Shown in pieces: positions 26,512-35,481 of a DNA stretch of 64,000 nucleotides. The stretch is from Allobosea vaviloviae (GTDB lineage Bacteria > Pseudomonadota > Alphaproteobacteria > Rhizobiales > Beijerinckiaceae). The position numbers were made by a program, and so were the translations under genes. Below the pieces are notes generated by a model. The model was not told the DNA's origin and made no database searches. It worked only from the letters and a program-made list of their open reading frames with translations. Location of the stretch: the NCBI RefSeq assembly GCF_001298265.1, contig NZ_LGSZ01000048.1:1-64000 (forward strand). Direction: 5' to 3'. Position 1 is the first letter of the stretch. Each line of letters opens with the position of its first letter.

Positions 26512-26573
26512 CCTCGCCTCGCGATAGCCTGGTGCGGGCGCCATAGCATGCCGGCCGACGCGAAGGGATAGGC

Positions 26574-27998
26574 TCAGGCGTGCGGCGGCGCCCCAACCGG
26601 CCGCGCCAGTTGCGAGCGTTCGCGCGCGACATGCCCGCCTTGCCCCGGCTTTCCCGCCAGTTCTCCGTCACGGATCACGACCTGCCCGCGCAGGATGGTG
26701 GTGACCGGCCAGCCGGTGACCGCGATGCCCTCATAGGGGGTGTAGTCGCTGCCGTGATGCAGCAGCGACTGGCTGATCGTGACCTGCCGCTGCGGGTCCC
26801 AGATCGCGATGTCGGCATCCATGCCGATCGCGATCGAGCCCTTCTTCGTCAGGCCATAGGTCCTGGCGTGATTGGTCGATGACAGCGCGACGAACTGGTT
26901 CAGCGTGATGCGGCCCTTGCCCACCCCTTCCGAGAACAGGATCGGCAGCCGCGTCTCGACGCCGGGGATGCCGTTGGGCACCCAGCGGAAGGAGGTGCGG
27001 CCCTTGGGTGTCAGCTTGCCGGCCGGGTCGTCGTAGCGGAACGGGCAGTGGTCGGAGGAGAAGACGTTGAAGGTGCCGTTGGCGAGCCCTTCCCAGCAGG
27101 CGATTTGGCTTGCGGTGTCGCGCGGCGGCGGCGAGCAGACATATTTCGCGCCCTCCATGTTGAGACCGTCCATGTCGGTCTCGGTCAGCACGAGATATTG
27201 CGGGCAGGTCTCGCCATAGACCTTGAGGCCGCGCGAGCGGGCGCGCTGGATTTCCTCCATCGCCTCGCGGTTCGAGACATGGACGATCATCACGGGAACA
27301 TCGACGAGTTCGGCAAGCGAGATCGCCCGATGCGTCGCCTCGCGCTCCACGGGGATCGGCCGCGAGGTGCCGTGGAACTTCGGCGCGATCTGGCCCCCGC
27401 GTTCGAGCCGGTCGGTCAGGAAGCGGATCGCGTCATCGTTCTCGGCATGGACCATGACGAGCGCGCCGGTCTCGCGTGCGACCGACATGACTTCGAGCAT
27501 CTGCCGGTCGTTCAAGGCCAGCCCGTCATAGGTCATGAAGACCTTGAAGGAGGTGTAGCCGTCCTCGATCAGCGCCGGCAGGTCCTGCCCCAGCACCTGC
27601 TCGGTCGGCTCGGAGATGACGAGATGGAAAGAGACGTCGGTGTAGCAGCGGCCCTCCGACAGCTTGTGATAATCCTTCACCGTCTCGCGCAGGCTGGTGC
27701 CTTTCTCCTGCATGCAGAACGGCATCACAGTGGTGTTGCCGCCGAAGGCGGCCGAGAGCGTGCCGGAGGCGAAATCATCGGCCATGACGATGCCGTCTCC
27801 GCTCGGCTGGGCGATGTGGACATGGCTGTCGATGCCGCCCGGCAGCACGAGCTTGCCGCTGGCATCGATCGTCTCGGCGGCCTCGCCGAGATCATGACCA
27901 AGCGCAACGATGACGCCGTCGCGGATGCCGATATCGCAGGAGAAGACGTCGGACGCCGTGGCGATCGTGCCGTTGGCGATGATCAGGTCGTAAGCCAT
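26574..27998 (-). CDS. hydA: Dihydropyrimidinase / D-hydantoinase
   Basis: A 474-residue cyclic amidohydrolase that opens dihydrouracil, dihydrothymine or 5-substituted hydantoins. The first metal motif is PGGIDSHVHI near residue 55, the carbamylated-lysine segment is SFKVFMTYDG near residue 150, then a histidine in VMVHAEN, another in MIVHVSN, and the metal aspartate in SSDHCPF near residue 316. Size and order fit the family. It could work with the HyuC-type amidohydrolase at 36559-37881, which acts on the carbamoyl products of this reaction class, but the two genes are about 8.6 kb apart. Confidence 0.92.
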   Translation of the reverse strand: MAYDLIIANGTIATASDVFSCDIGIRDGVIVALGHDLGEAAETIDASGKLVLPGGIDSHVHIAQPSGDGIVMADDFASGTLSAAFGGNTTVMPFCMQEKGTSLRETVKDYHKLSEGRCYTDVSFHLVISEPTEQVLGQDLPALIEDGYTSFKVFMTYDGLALNDRQMLEVMSVARETGALVMVHAENDDAIRFLTDRLERGGQIAPKFHGTSRPIPVEREATHRAISLAELVDVPVMIVHVSNREAMEEIQRARSRGLKVYGETCPQYLVLTETDMDGLNMEGAKYVCSPPPRDTASQIACWEGLANGTFNVFSSDHCPFRYDDPAGKLTPKGRTSFRWVPNGIPGVETRLPILFSEGVGKGRITLNQFVALSSTNHARTYGLTKKGSIAIGMDADIAIWDPQRQVTISQSLLHHGSDYTPYEGIAVTGWPVTTILRGQVVIRDGELAGKPGQGGHVARERSQLARPVGAPPHA

Positions 27999-28071
27999 GG
28001 ATTGCCCTTCGAGTGGAGCGTCACGAATGCAAGTCGCGGGCCTTGAAGGTATCCCGCGCTATTCCCACGCC

Positions 28072-28176
28072 GTCATCCCGGACGCAGCGAAGCGGAGATC
28101 CGGGATCCATTCCGGAGCGCTTGCAGGAGAGGTTCCGGAATGGGTCCCGGGTCTCCCTACGGTCGCCCGGGACGAC
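28072..28176. repeat. Intergenic palindromic repeat, family A, copy 4
   Basis: Starts GTCATCCCGGACGCAGCG and ends GCCCGGGACGACG. It is very close to copy 2 over the first 40 bases. It lies between the VOC gene and hydA. Confidence 0.85.
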
Positions 28177-28210
28177 GTCGCGCTTGTTTGATGAAGCGGG
28201 AGCGCGTCCC

Positions 28211-28993
28211 TCACAGCGCCTTGACGATCTCCAGCCTCGCGCCGTGGGCGAGGGCGCGGTCCAAGCAGCGATCGGCGGGGCCGTAGAAGGAGATTGCGTA
28301 GGCGCCCTGACCGCGCCGGCCGAGATGGCGGGTCAGGCCCTCGCAGGACTCGCCGCGGGGTTGCGTCAGCGAGAGCATCTGGCGGCCGATCCTGAACTGG
28401 ACGAGGCCGAGGCCGAGACCCGGCACACCGCCTGACGCCAGCGGCTCCAGCCCGGTCAGGGCGCGGTAGCGCGCCACGGAGGCCGCGAGATCGCGCACGG
28501 CGACGGTGACGCCGGCCACGCCGGTGACGCCATTGGCATGTTTGCGCGCCTTGCCCTCCGGCACCCGCAGCGAGCGCGGCGTGACGTCCTCGCAGATGAA
28601 GGGGATGTCGGGCTCGGGCGGGCGGGCCGAGCGCCAGGCGATGCGCGTGCCGTCCGGCTGCAGGCGCTCGCCATCGATCGGCCCGTCGATCTCGATGCCG
28701 GCCGCACGGGTGCGCGCCAGATCGACATCGAGCGTGTCGGCCGGAAGCAGGGCGTAGTCGACGAGGCCGCTGCCGGCCCCGTCCAGCACCTGCCACCAGC
28801 GGAAGCCCGGCACCGGCCGGGAGAAGGCGATGATTTCCAGATAGGCGCCATCGGCCAACACCACGAGCGCATTGCGCGAGCCACGCGGATGCTCGCCGCC
28901 CTCGAGCACGGTGAAGCCCAGCGACTCGTAGTCGCGGATCGCCTGGTCGAGATCGGCGACAGCGATGACGATGTGGTCGATGGACTGCGTCAT
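28211..28993 (-). CDS. VOC-family (glyoxalase-like) protein
   Basis: A 260-residue protein of the vicinal oxygen chelate fold. The N-terminal module starts IDHIVIAVADLDQAIRDYESLGFTV with the usual metal-ligand histidine at the third position, then ALVVLADGAYLEIIAFS. A second module follows at about 145-255 (GVAGVTVAVRDLAASVARYRALTG). This layout resembles glyoxalase-like domain proteins of the PF13468 type. Substrate unknown. It stands between the orphan TRAP binding protein and hydA, all on the minus strand but separated by 40 bases and by a repeat. Confidence 0.82.
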   Translation of the reverse strand: MTQSIDHIVIAVADLDQAIRDYESLGFTVLEGGEHPRGSRNALVVLADGAYLEIIAFSRPVPGFRWWQVLDGAGSGLVDYALLPADTLDVDLARTRAAGIEIDGPIDGERLQPDGTRIAWRSARPPEPDIPFICEDVTPRSLRVPEGKARKHANGVTGVAGVTVAVRDLAASVARYRALTGLEPLASGGVPGLGLGLVQFRIGRQMLSLTQPRGESCEGLTRHLGRRGQGAYAISFYGPADRCLDRALAHGARLEIVKAL

Positions 28994-29033
28994 GGGAGGC
29001 TCCTCGAAAACGGGGCGAAGGCGAGTGTCAGGT

Positions 29034-30020
29034 TCAAGCGCTTCTGGCGATGGCCTCGATCCGGTCGAGCCCGCCGAGCTTCGTCGCGAACGTCGTCCAG
29101 ACCTTGCGTGCGCCAGCCTCCCAGGCCGGCCGGTCCTCGGCTTGGGCGACCTTGCCGCCCTCGGAAGCGGCTTTCGCCATCGAGGCAGCCTCGTCGGCGA
29201 TGATCAGTTCGTCGAAATAGGCCGTGCCCTCGGCGGCGGCGGCGGCGAGCGCCGTCCTGTCGTCCGCCGACAAGCCCTTCCAGAAGGCGGCCGAGACCAT
29301 GATGACGCCGCTCGCCCAGATATGGCCGGTCTCGATCAACCAGGGCACGACCTCATGCAGGCGGAAGCCGACAAAGGCGGATTTGGTCAGGTCCATGCAG
29401 TCGACCACGCCGGTCTTGAGCGCGTTGTAGGTCTCGGGGATCGGGATCGGCGTCGGATAGGCGCCAAGCCCCGACCAGAGCTCGGTGTGGAGCGGGCTCT
29501 GGATGACGCGGATGCGCTTGCCGCGAATGGCGGCGGGCGTGGTGATCGGCTCCTTCGCCAGAAGGTGGCGCGCGCCGTAATTGATGAAGCCGAGCACGAC
29601 GAAGCCCTGGGCCTCGTACCGTCCCTTGAGTTCGGCTCCGAGTGGGCCGTCGAGCACGCGGCGGAGATGGCCCCGGTCACGAAACAGGAAGGGAAGATCG
29701 AGGATCTGGCCCTCCGGCACCCAGCCCGACAGCGCGGAAATGGTCGAGAGCGAAGCCTGCACCGAGCCCAGCCGCAGGCCTTCGGCGACCTCCTTCTCGC
29801 CGCCGAGCGCGGCATTGCCGACGATGCGCAGGTCGAAGCGACCGGGCGCCGTCCGCTCCAGCGTCTGCGCGATCCTGCGCCAGACCATCGTCTCCGGCTT
29901 GTCCTCTCCAAAGAGCGAGGCGACCGTCACCGGCCGCCCGGCGGCAAAACCCGGACGGGCCGTCAGCAGCGCGGGCGCGGCGAGCAGCCCGGCGGCAACC
30001 CTGCGGCGGCTCACAATCAT
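29034..30020 (-). CDS. TRAP transporter substrate-binding protein, DctP family (orphan)
   Basis: A 328-residue periplasmic binding protein. It has a Tat-like N-terminus, MIVSRRRVAAGLLAAPALL, with cleavage after ARPGFAAG. DctP-family features are SLSTISALSGWVPEGQILDLPFLF near residue 90, the TPAAIRGKRIRVIQSPLH region (conserved Arg that binds the carboxylate), and GVVDCMDLTKSAF. ATG 30020 is used because the frame upstream lacks family signal. No DctQ or DctM membrane gene is next to it, so its partner is elsewhere or missing. Confidence 0.88.
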   Translation of the reverse strand: MIVSRRRVAAGLLAAPALLTARPGFAAGRPVTVASLFGEDKPETMVWRRIAQTLERTAPGRFDLRIVGNAALGGEKEVAEGLRLGSVQASLSTISALSGWVPEGQILDLPFLFRDRGHLRRVLDGPLGAELKGRYEAQGFVVLGFINYGARHLLAKEPITTPAAIRGKRIRVIQSPLHTELWSGLGAYPTPIPIPETYNALKTGVVDCMDLTKSAFVGFRLHEVVPWLIETGHIWASGVIMVSAAFWKGLSADDRTALAAAAAEGTAYFDELIIADEAASMAKAASEGGKVAQAEDRPAWEAGARKVWTTFATKLGGLDRIEAIARSA

Positions 30021-30315
30021 TGGGGACCTCCATGGACGAGCGTGTCGTCCAGGGACGACGATGTCCTGACTCGGCTGGAATGGCGCCCGCCGCAAGACGC
30101 GGGCGTGCATCGCGGGAATGTCGGGGCGCCCGCTTGACGCAAGCCAGCCTCGGCAAGAACCGCGGCATCCCCAAGAAAAACTGTCGGCGGGGCGCTGCAA
30201 CGACAACCGGATGAAATCCCGTATTGATACGATTCCTTAAGAGTAGATAAGATGAGCGATCGATTCGTGTTGGCGTTCCCACAGCTCCCACCGGCGCTAT
30301 CTTCGAGGCCACCAC

Positions 30316-31119
30316 TTGAACGCCCTTCCGGTTGCCCGCCCCAATGACTGGCTGGGATCGCCCTTGCACCATGAGGGACGGCCCGGCGGGCCGGCGGCGT
30401 TGGGCGCAGCGACGTCGGAGACAGGCGAGTTTGCGGTCGATACCGACTCGATTCACCGGCTTTCGCTGGCGCAGGACGGGTTCCTCGCCTTGCGGCTCGA
30501 GGCTGCGCTGGGTCGCCTGGCCGCCACCGAAACCCTGCTCGCAGCGGAGCGATTGCATGGGCGCGAAGCGCGAGCCGCGCTCAGCCTGAGCGAGCGGGCT
30601 TTCGAACAGCAGCGCGACGCGATCGCATCCGCCGATCAGCGCCACCGCGCCGTCGCGACGGAACTCGAGAGGCTGAAGCAGAGCTTGCATGAAGCCACCC
30701 TCGACAAGATCAGACAGGACCATCAGATCGCGGGGCTGACGGCGGCGCTGGCCAGCCGGACGGCCGAGATCGAACGCCTGAGAGATGCAGGCGCCGCCGT
30801 CGAGGCCGATCTGCGGGCGGTCAGAGCCAGGCAGAACTCGGCGACGGACGTGCTGCACCGGGAATGCCAGCGCCTGGAAGAGGCCGTGCAGAGCGAACGC
30901 CGCGACAAGGTTCTCCTGCAACGCGCGCTCGATCTCGCCCGGGCCAACCGCCGCGCGCTGCAGACGCATATCGAGCAGCACGTTCGGCAGTCGACCGGAC
31001 TCGCTGCGCCCGCCTCGCCTCCAACCGTCCCGCCCGCCCGTCAGTCCCTCGGGCAAGCCTCGTCAGGCACGGCGATCTTGCTCAGCTCGAACGGAGACCA
31101 TCATGCAGCCTGCTCTTAA
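30316..31119 (+). CDS. Coiled-coil protein of unknown function, cassette gene 1
   Basis: A 267-residue protein with no methionine after the start. The best start is the TTG at 30316, with GAGG eight bases upstream. Residues 1-45 are low-complexity (Gly/Ala/Pro). Residues 50-235 form a long Ala/Leu/Glu/Arg-rich coiled coil with regular heptads (for example LERLKQSLHEATLDKIRQD). Residues 235-267 are Pro/Ser-rich. There is no signal peptide or membrane segment. Its last 17 bases overlap the next gene. I do not recognise the family. It is the first of four adjacent coiled-coil genes. Confidence 0.65.
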   Translation: MNALPVARPNDWLGSPLHHEGRPGGPAALGAATSETGEFAVDTDSIHRLSLAQDGFLALRLEAALGRLAATETLLAAERLHGREARAALSLSERAFEQQRDAIASADQRHRAVATELERLKQSLHEATLDKIRQDHQIAGLTAALASRTAEIERLRDAGAAVEADLRAVRARQNSATDVLHRECQRLEEAVQSERRDKVLLQRALDLARANRRALQTHIEQHVRQSTGLAAPASPPTVPPARQSLGQASSGTAILLSSNGDHHAACS

Positions 31120-31588
31120 CGATCTCGCGACCATCACGACCTTGCCGCGCCAGACCGCATCGACCTCCGAGATGTTCCTGAATGCCTCGGACAAGATCGC
31201 GGCGTTCCCCTCGGCTTCCTTGCCCCCCGCCGCACCGGCCTACGCCCTGCCGGAGGCCGTCAGCCCCGCCGCCCCTCCGGCAGCTCCGCAGCGCGACTGG
31301 CCGTCGGCGCTCGCGCTGATCGAGGAAACCAGCGAAGCCATCCGGATCAGCGATCTTCGCTACGCCCAGCTCGAAGAGCGCCTGCAGCAGACGATCACCC
31401 AGGCCGCCGTCAACATGCGCGAGCTGGAAGGCCAGATCGCAACCGCCAATGAGATGTTGTGGCGCTCCGAGGAACGGGCCCGCCAGGCCGAGGCCCGTGC
31501 TGTCGAGGCCGAGGCCTGGCTCGCCCGACTGCACGACGCCGTGACCAGCTCCTTCTCGTCGGCCAACCGCCCACAGTCGCGCGGCTGA
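31103..31588 (+). CDS. Coiled-coil protein of unknown function, cassette gene 2
   Basis: A 161-residue protein. ATG 31103 has GGAG seven bases upstream and lies inside the end of the preceding gene. Residues 1-65 are low-complexity and Pro/Ala-rich. Residues 70-150 form a coiled coil (RYAQLEERLQQTITQAAVNMRELEGQI and onward to AEARAVEAEAWLARL). The C-terminus is Ser-rich. It shares its general shape (disordered head, coiled-coil body) with the other three genes. No family recognised. Confidence 0.65.
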   Translation: MQPALNDLATITTLPRQTASTSEMFLNASDKIAAFPSASLPPAAPAYALPEAVSPAAPPAAPQRDWPSALALIEETSEAIRISDLRYAQLEERLQQTITQAAVNMRELEGQIATANEMLWRSEERARQAEARAVEAEAWLARLHDAVTSSFSSANRPQSRG

Positions 31589-31590
31589 TC

Positions 31591-32070
31591 GTGACGCAGG
31601 AGATGCCCAGTCTGACCCGGGCCATGCTTCGGACCCCGGGCCGGAGCGAGGCGAGGGACGGGAATGCGGTCGCCGCTTCGCCGGCTCCGAGGCGCCCGCT
31701 TACCGGCCGCGCCGCCAATCGGCCGAATCCGCAGGAGACGCTGACCCTGGTCGAGGGCGCGCGCGACGCTTTCGAGACGCTGCAATTGCAATTGCTGGGC
31801 GTCGTCCAGAAGGCCAGGAGCTCGCTTCAGGAGGTCCATCACGAACGGGACCAGCTCCGGGCCGAGATTGCGGCGCTGCAAGAGGAAAAGGATGGCTGGA
31901 GCCAGCGCGCCCGCAAGGCGGAAGCGACGCTCGAACAGGCCAACCAGGTGCTGCAGACCCAGCAGGGCATTCTCGAAAAGGCGATCCTGCGCGAGCGCGA
32001 AGCCGTCCAGCGCGCCTATGTGCTCGAACTGAAGCTGCGCCAGTCAGGGGTGCCGCAGCGACCGGCCTGA
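31591..32070 (+). CDS. Coiled-coil protein of unknown function, cassette gene 3
   Basis: A 159-residue protein. The start is uncertain. The GTG at 31591, two bases after the previous stop, is chosen for likely translational coupling; ATGs at 31603 and 31624 are alternatives. The first 50 residues are basic and disordered. Residues 55-155 form a coiled coil with clear heptads (ARDAFETLQLQLLGVVQKARSSL, then HHERDQLRAEIAALQEEKDGW). No signal peptide. No family recognised. Confidence 0.6.
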   Translation: MTQEMPSLTRAMLRTPGRSEARDGNAVAASPAPRRPLTGRAANRPNPQETLTLVEGARDAFETLQLQLLGVVQKARSSLQEVHHERDQLRAEIAALQEEKDGWSQRARKAEATLEQANQVLQTQQGILEKAILREREAVQRAYVLELKLRQSGVPQRPA

Positions 32071-32303
32071 TGTCACGGCGACGACCGCGGTGCCTTGCCT
32101 TGCCGCAGGACCGTGCAGCTTCGCCGCTGACAGCTCGAAAGAAGTTGTTCGCAACTCGTCAAAGCCGAGGCCGGAACATTGCCATGGATCGCGCGGCGCC
32201 TTCTGCTGGCCTATCGCCTTCGGTTGAGTCTGAACGCCTCGGGGACCGGGCGGCCTGAAGGCGGCGCGGACCGCGTCAATGGGGCAAGGTTGAGGTGGCG
32301 TCG

Positions 32304-33515
32304 ATGTTTGGAGCAGGTCTGAGACGGCTCATGGGCAAGCCGGGCGCGAGCGCGCGGGGCGCATTCCCGGGCGAGCGCGACGACGGCCGCGATCTGCGGA
32401 TGCCACGGGCGCTGGATGTCGCCGACCTCGCTCCCCCCGGGCTTGCGCCGCTCGATCTTGCCCCGCTCGACTCGGCCATGCCCGCCAACGAGCCGGGCAC
32501 CCCCCCGGCCGCGGCCCAGGCCGCTTTCGTCAAGCCGAGTTCGTCGCATGAGGTCGGCGAGCTCATGGCGGCGATCAGCGACCAGTCCAACGATCTCCAG
32601 ACCGAATTCGCCAAGATCTCGAACTGGTCTGTCCAGCTCGACCTGCTGATGACGCGCACCGCGACGATGCAGCAGATCCTGCCGAAATTCATCGAGACCT
32701 CGCAGGACCAGGCCGCGCAGATCGAGGAGCTCAGCGCCGCCTGCAACCGGCAGGACCGCGAGATCGCGGGCTTGCAGAGCGAACTTGGCCATTATCGCCC
32801 GCTGGCGCTGCGCTACGAGGAGGAGTTGCACCGCACCCGTGCTGTCCTCGACCAGACGCAAGGCTCGCTGGCCACGCTCGAAGCCGAGCACGGCAAGCTG
32901 CAGGGCGAGGCGAACGGGCTGCTCCAGAAGCTCTCCACCACCGATTCGCGCGTCCAGCGCCTATCCGAGGAGCGCCAGGTGATCGAGCAGAAGCTGCTCG
33001 AACAATCCGCGACGGGGCAGAGGCTGTCGCGGGAGGTCGCGATCCTGCGTTCCGACCTCGTCGCCGCCAGCGGTGAAAACCAGCGCCTGCAACGCGACAT
33101 CGCCGCGCTGGCCGAGAAGATGAGCGGCGAGCGCGAGGCCGCCAACGAGGCGGCGACCCAGGCGCAGGCGCGCATCGTGGCCGCGCTCCAGACGATCAAG
33201 GAAATGGAAGCGCAAGCGACGGCAGCAACCGAGCGCGAACGCAAGCTGATCGACGAGTTGTCCCTGCGCGACCGGCGTGTCTACGATCTCGACATCAAGC
33301 TCTCGGCCCTGCAATCGAGGGGCGATTTCCTGATCGGCGTGAACCAGCAACTCCGCGACGATCTGCGGCACCATATCGACCATGTCGGAACGCTCGAGCA
33401 TTCCAACCGCCAGCTGATCGATGCCATGGCGCGCAAGCGCCAGGCGGCGGAGGCCGCTGCGCCGGATGCCTATGAGGCACCCGCGAAGCGCAAGGCCGTC
33501 GGCGAGAAGGACTGA
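32304..33515 (+). CDS. Long coiled-coil protein of unknown function, cassette gene 4
   Basis: A 403-residue protein. ATG 32304 has GAGG eight bases upstream, which is better placed than the GTG at 32295. A short amphipathic basic N-terminus (MFGAGLRRLMGKPG) could contact membrane. Residues 20-75 are Pro/Ala-rich, and 80-385 are a nearly continuous coiled coil, with segments such as SDQSNDLQTEFAKISNW, LEAEHGKLQGEANGL and ERQVIEQKLLEQS. The C-terminus is basic (KRKAVGEKD). In design it resembles filament-forming or scaffold proteins, but no family is recognised. A 233-base gap without gene separates it from gene 3. Confidence 0.7.
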   Translation: MFGAGLRRLMGKPGASARGAFPGERDDGRDLRMPRALDVADLAPPGLAPLDLAPLDSAMPANEPGTPPAAAQAAFVKPSSSHEVGELMAAISDQSNDLQTEFAKISNWSVQLDLLMTRTATMQQILPKFIETSQDQAAQIEELSAACNRQDREIAGLQSELGHYRPLALRYEEELHRTRAVLDQTQGSLATLEAEHGKLQGEANGLLQKLSTTDSRVQRLSEERQVIEQKLLEQSATGQRLSREVAILRSDLVAASGENQRLQRDIAALAEKMSGEREAANEAATQAQARIVAALQTIKEMEAQATAATERERKLIDELSLRDRRVYDLDIKLSALQSRGDFLIGVNQQLRDDLRHHIDHVGTLEHSNRQLIDAMARKRQAAEAAAPDAYEAPAKRKAVGEKD

Positions 33516-33572
33516 GGATCAGGGGCAGGCAGGTGAAGCCTGTTGCCCAACGGTTAGGCTCAGAACCACACC

Positions 33573-33684
33573 GTCATCCCGGGCAAGCGAAGCGCAGACC
33601 CGGGATCCATTCCGGAGCCTCTCCAGTGGGCGCTCAGGCATGGATCCCGGATCGGCGCCGCTGATGCGGCTTGTCCGGGATGAC
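33573..33684. repeat. Intergenic palindromic repeat, family A, copy 5
   Basis: Starts GTCATCCCGGGCAAGCGAAG and ends TGTCCGGGATGAC, with GGGATCCATTCC and GCATGGATCCC inner arms. It lies between the convergent coiled-coil gene 4 and pgm. Confidence 0.85.
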
Positions 33685-33719
33685 GGCGTGGTTGCGAGCC
33701 CAACAAGCCAGGGATGCGC

Positions 33720-35369
33720 TCACGCCGCTGCGAACGCGGCGTTGATGATCGCCTGAGCCTCGTCCTGAATCTGGCGCAGATGGGCGTTGCTGCGGAAGCT
33801 CTCGGCGTAGATCTTGTAGACCTCCTCCGTCCCTGAGGGACGGGCGCAGAACCAGCCATCGGCCGTGACGACCTTGACGCCGCCGATCGCCGCGCCATTG
33901 CCGGGCGCCTCGTTCAGGACGGCCGTGATCGGCTCGCCGGCAAGCGTGTCGGTCTTGATCTGCTGGCGCGACAATGTCTTGAGCACGGCCTTCTGTTCGC
34001 GCGAGGCCGGCGCATCGATGCGGGCGTAAAGCGGTTCGCCGAGGTCCCTGGTCAGTTCGACATAGCGTTCGCCGGGGTCGGAGCCGGTAACGGCGGTGAT
34101 CTCGGCGGCGAGCAGGCCGAGGATCAGGCCGTCCTTGTCGGTGGTCCAGCTGGTGCCGTCCTGGCGCAGGAAGGAGGCGCCGGCGCTCTCCTCGCCGCCG
34201 AAGCCGAAGCTGCCATCCGACAGCCCGTCGACGAACCATTTGAAGCCGACGGGCACCTCGACCAGCCGGCGTCCGAGCTTGGCGGCGACGCGGTCGATCA
34301 TCGCGCTGCTGACAATGGTCTTGCCGATAGCGGCATCGCTACGCCAGCCCGGACGGTTCTCGAAGAGATAGGCGATCGCCACCGCCAGATAATGGTTGGG
34401 GTTCATCAGCCCGGAACTGCGGGCGACGATGCCGTGCCGGTCGGCATCGGTGTCGTTGGCGAAGGCGACGTCGAAGCGGTCCTTCATGCCGATCAGATGG
34501 GTCATCGCATAGGGCGAGGAGCAGTCCATCCGGATCTTGCCATCCCAGTCGGCCGGCATGAAGGCGAAGGTCGGGTCGAGCGTCGTGTCGACCACGGTCG
34601 CGTTCAGGCCATAGCGCTCGATGATCGGCGCGTAATAGTCGAGCCCGGCGCCGCCGAGCGGGTCGATGCCGATGCTGACGCCCGACGAGCGGATCGCTTC
34701 CATGTCGACGATATCAGCGAGGTCCTCGACATAAGGCGTGATGTAGTCGTGCCTGCGGGTGAATTCGCAGGCGAGCGCCTTCGCATACGGCATGCGCGTG
34801 ATGCCGGCGAGGCCGCCGGCCATCAGCTCATTGGCCTTGCGCTCGATCCAGCCGGTGGCGTCGGTATCGGCGGGTCCGCCATGGGGCGGGTTGTATTTGA
34901 AGCCGCCATCGGCTGGGGGATTGTGCGAGGGCGAGATCACCACGCCGTCGGCCAGCCCCGCGCTGAGGCCGCGATTATAGCCGATGATGGCGTGCGAGAT
35001 CACCGGCGTCGGGGTGAAGCGCAGATCCTCGTCGACCATGGTGACGACGCCATTGGCGGCGAAGACCTCGAGCGATGTCTCGAAGGCGGGGCGCGACAGC
35101 GCATGGGTGTCGATGCCGAGGAAGAGCGGGCCGTCGATGCCGTTGCCCTTGCGGTAAAGGCAGATCGCCTGGGCGATCGCCAGGATATGCGCCTCATTGA
35201 AGGAGAGCAGCAGGGACGAACCGCGATGGCCCGAGGTGCCGAAGGCGACGCGCTGGCTGGCCTGGCCGGGATCGGGGAGATCGAAATAGGCCTTCGTCAG
35301 CTTGGCGACATCGACGAGCAGGCCGGGGGCGAGGGGCTTTCCGGCGAGCGGGCTCACGGTGGACGTCAT
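33720..35369 (-). CDS. pgm: Phosphoglucomutase (alpha-D-glucose phosphate-specific)
   Basis: A 549-residue enzyme that interconverts glucose 1-phosphate and glucose 6-phosphate. The phosphoserine loop is [10 protein letters not shown] near residue 46. The metal loop is DTDADRHG near residue 310, the sugar-binding loop is [15 protein letters not shown] near residue 395, and the phosphate-binding end is [12 protein letters not shown] near residue 513. Length and motifs match the E. coli Pgm type. It supplies glycogen, trehalose or surface polysaccharide synthesis. It stands alone, tail to tail with the coiled-coil cassette. Confidence 0.95.
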   Translation of the reverse strand: MTSTVSPLAGKPLAPGLLVDVAKLTKAYFDLPDPGQASQRVAFGTSGHRGSSLLLSFNEAHILAIAQAICLYRKGNGIDGPLFLGIDTHALSRPAFETSLEVFAANGVVTMVDEDLRFTPTPVISHAIIGYNRGLSAGLADGVVISPSHNPPADGGFKYNPPHGGPADTDATGWIERKANELMAGGLAGITRMPYAKALACEFTRRHDYITPYVEDLADIVDMEAIRSSGVSIGIDPLGGAGLDYYAPIIERYGLNATVVDTTLDPTFAFMPADWDGKIRMDCSSPYAMTHLIGMKDRFDVAFANDTDADRHGIVARSSGLMNPNHYLAVAIAYLFENRPGWRSDAAIGKTIVSSAMIDRVAAKLGRRLVEVPVGFKWFVDGLSDGSFGFGGEESAGASFLRQDGTSWTTDKDGLILGLLAAEITAVTGSDPGERYVELTRDLGEPLYARIDAPASREQKAVLKTLSRQQIKTDTLAGEPITAVLNEAPGNGAAIGGVKVVTADGWFCARPSGTEEVYKIYAESFRSNAHLRQIQDEAQAIINAAFAAA

Positions 35370-35481
35370 CGGATTTCCTCGGCAGCAAAGCGGAAAGCAG
35401 TATCAAGACGCCCGGATGCAGCCTCTGTTCCCATTCGTCAATCGCATCCGCCAATCTGGACCGGATGGGGCTGCACGTCAC

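Noticed and set aside
32070..32258. A 62-codon frame between coiled-coil genes 3 and 4
   Set aside because: No motif, basic low-complexity translation, and no ribosome binding site. The gap of 233 bases is left without a gene.
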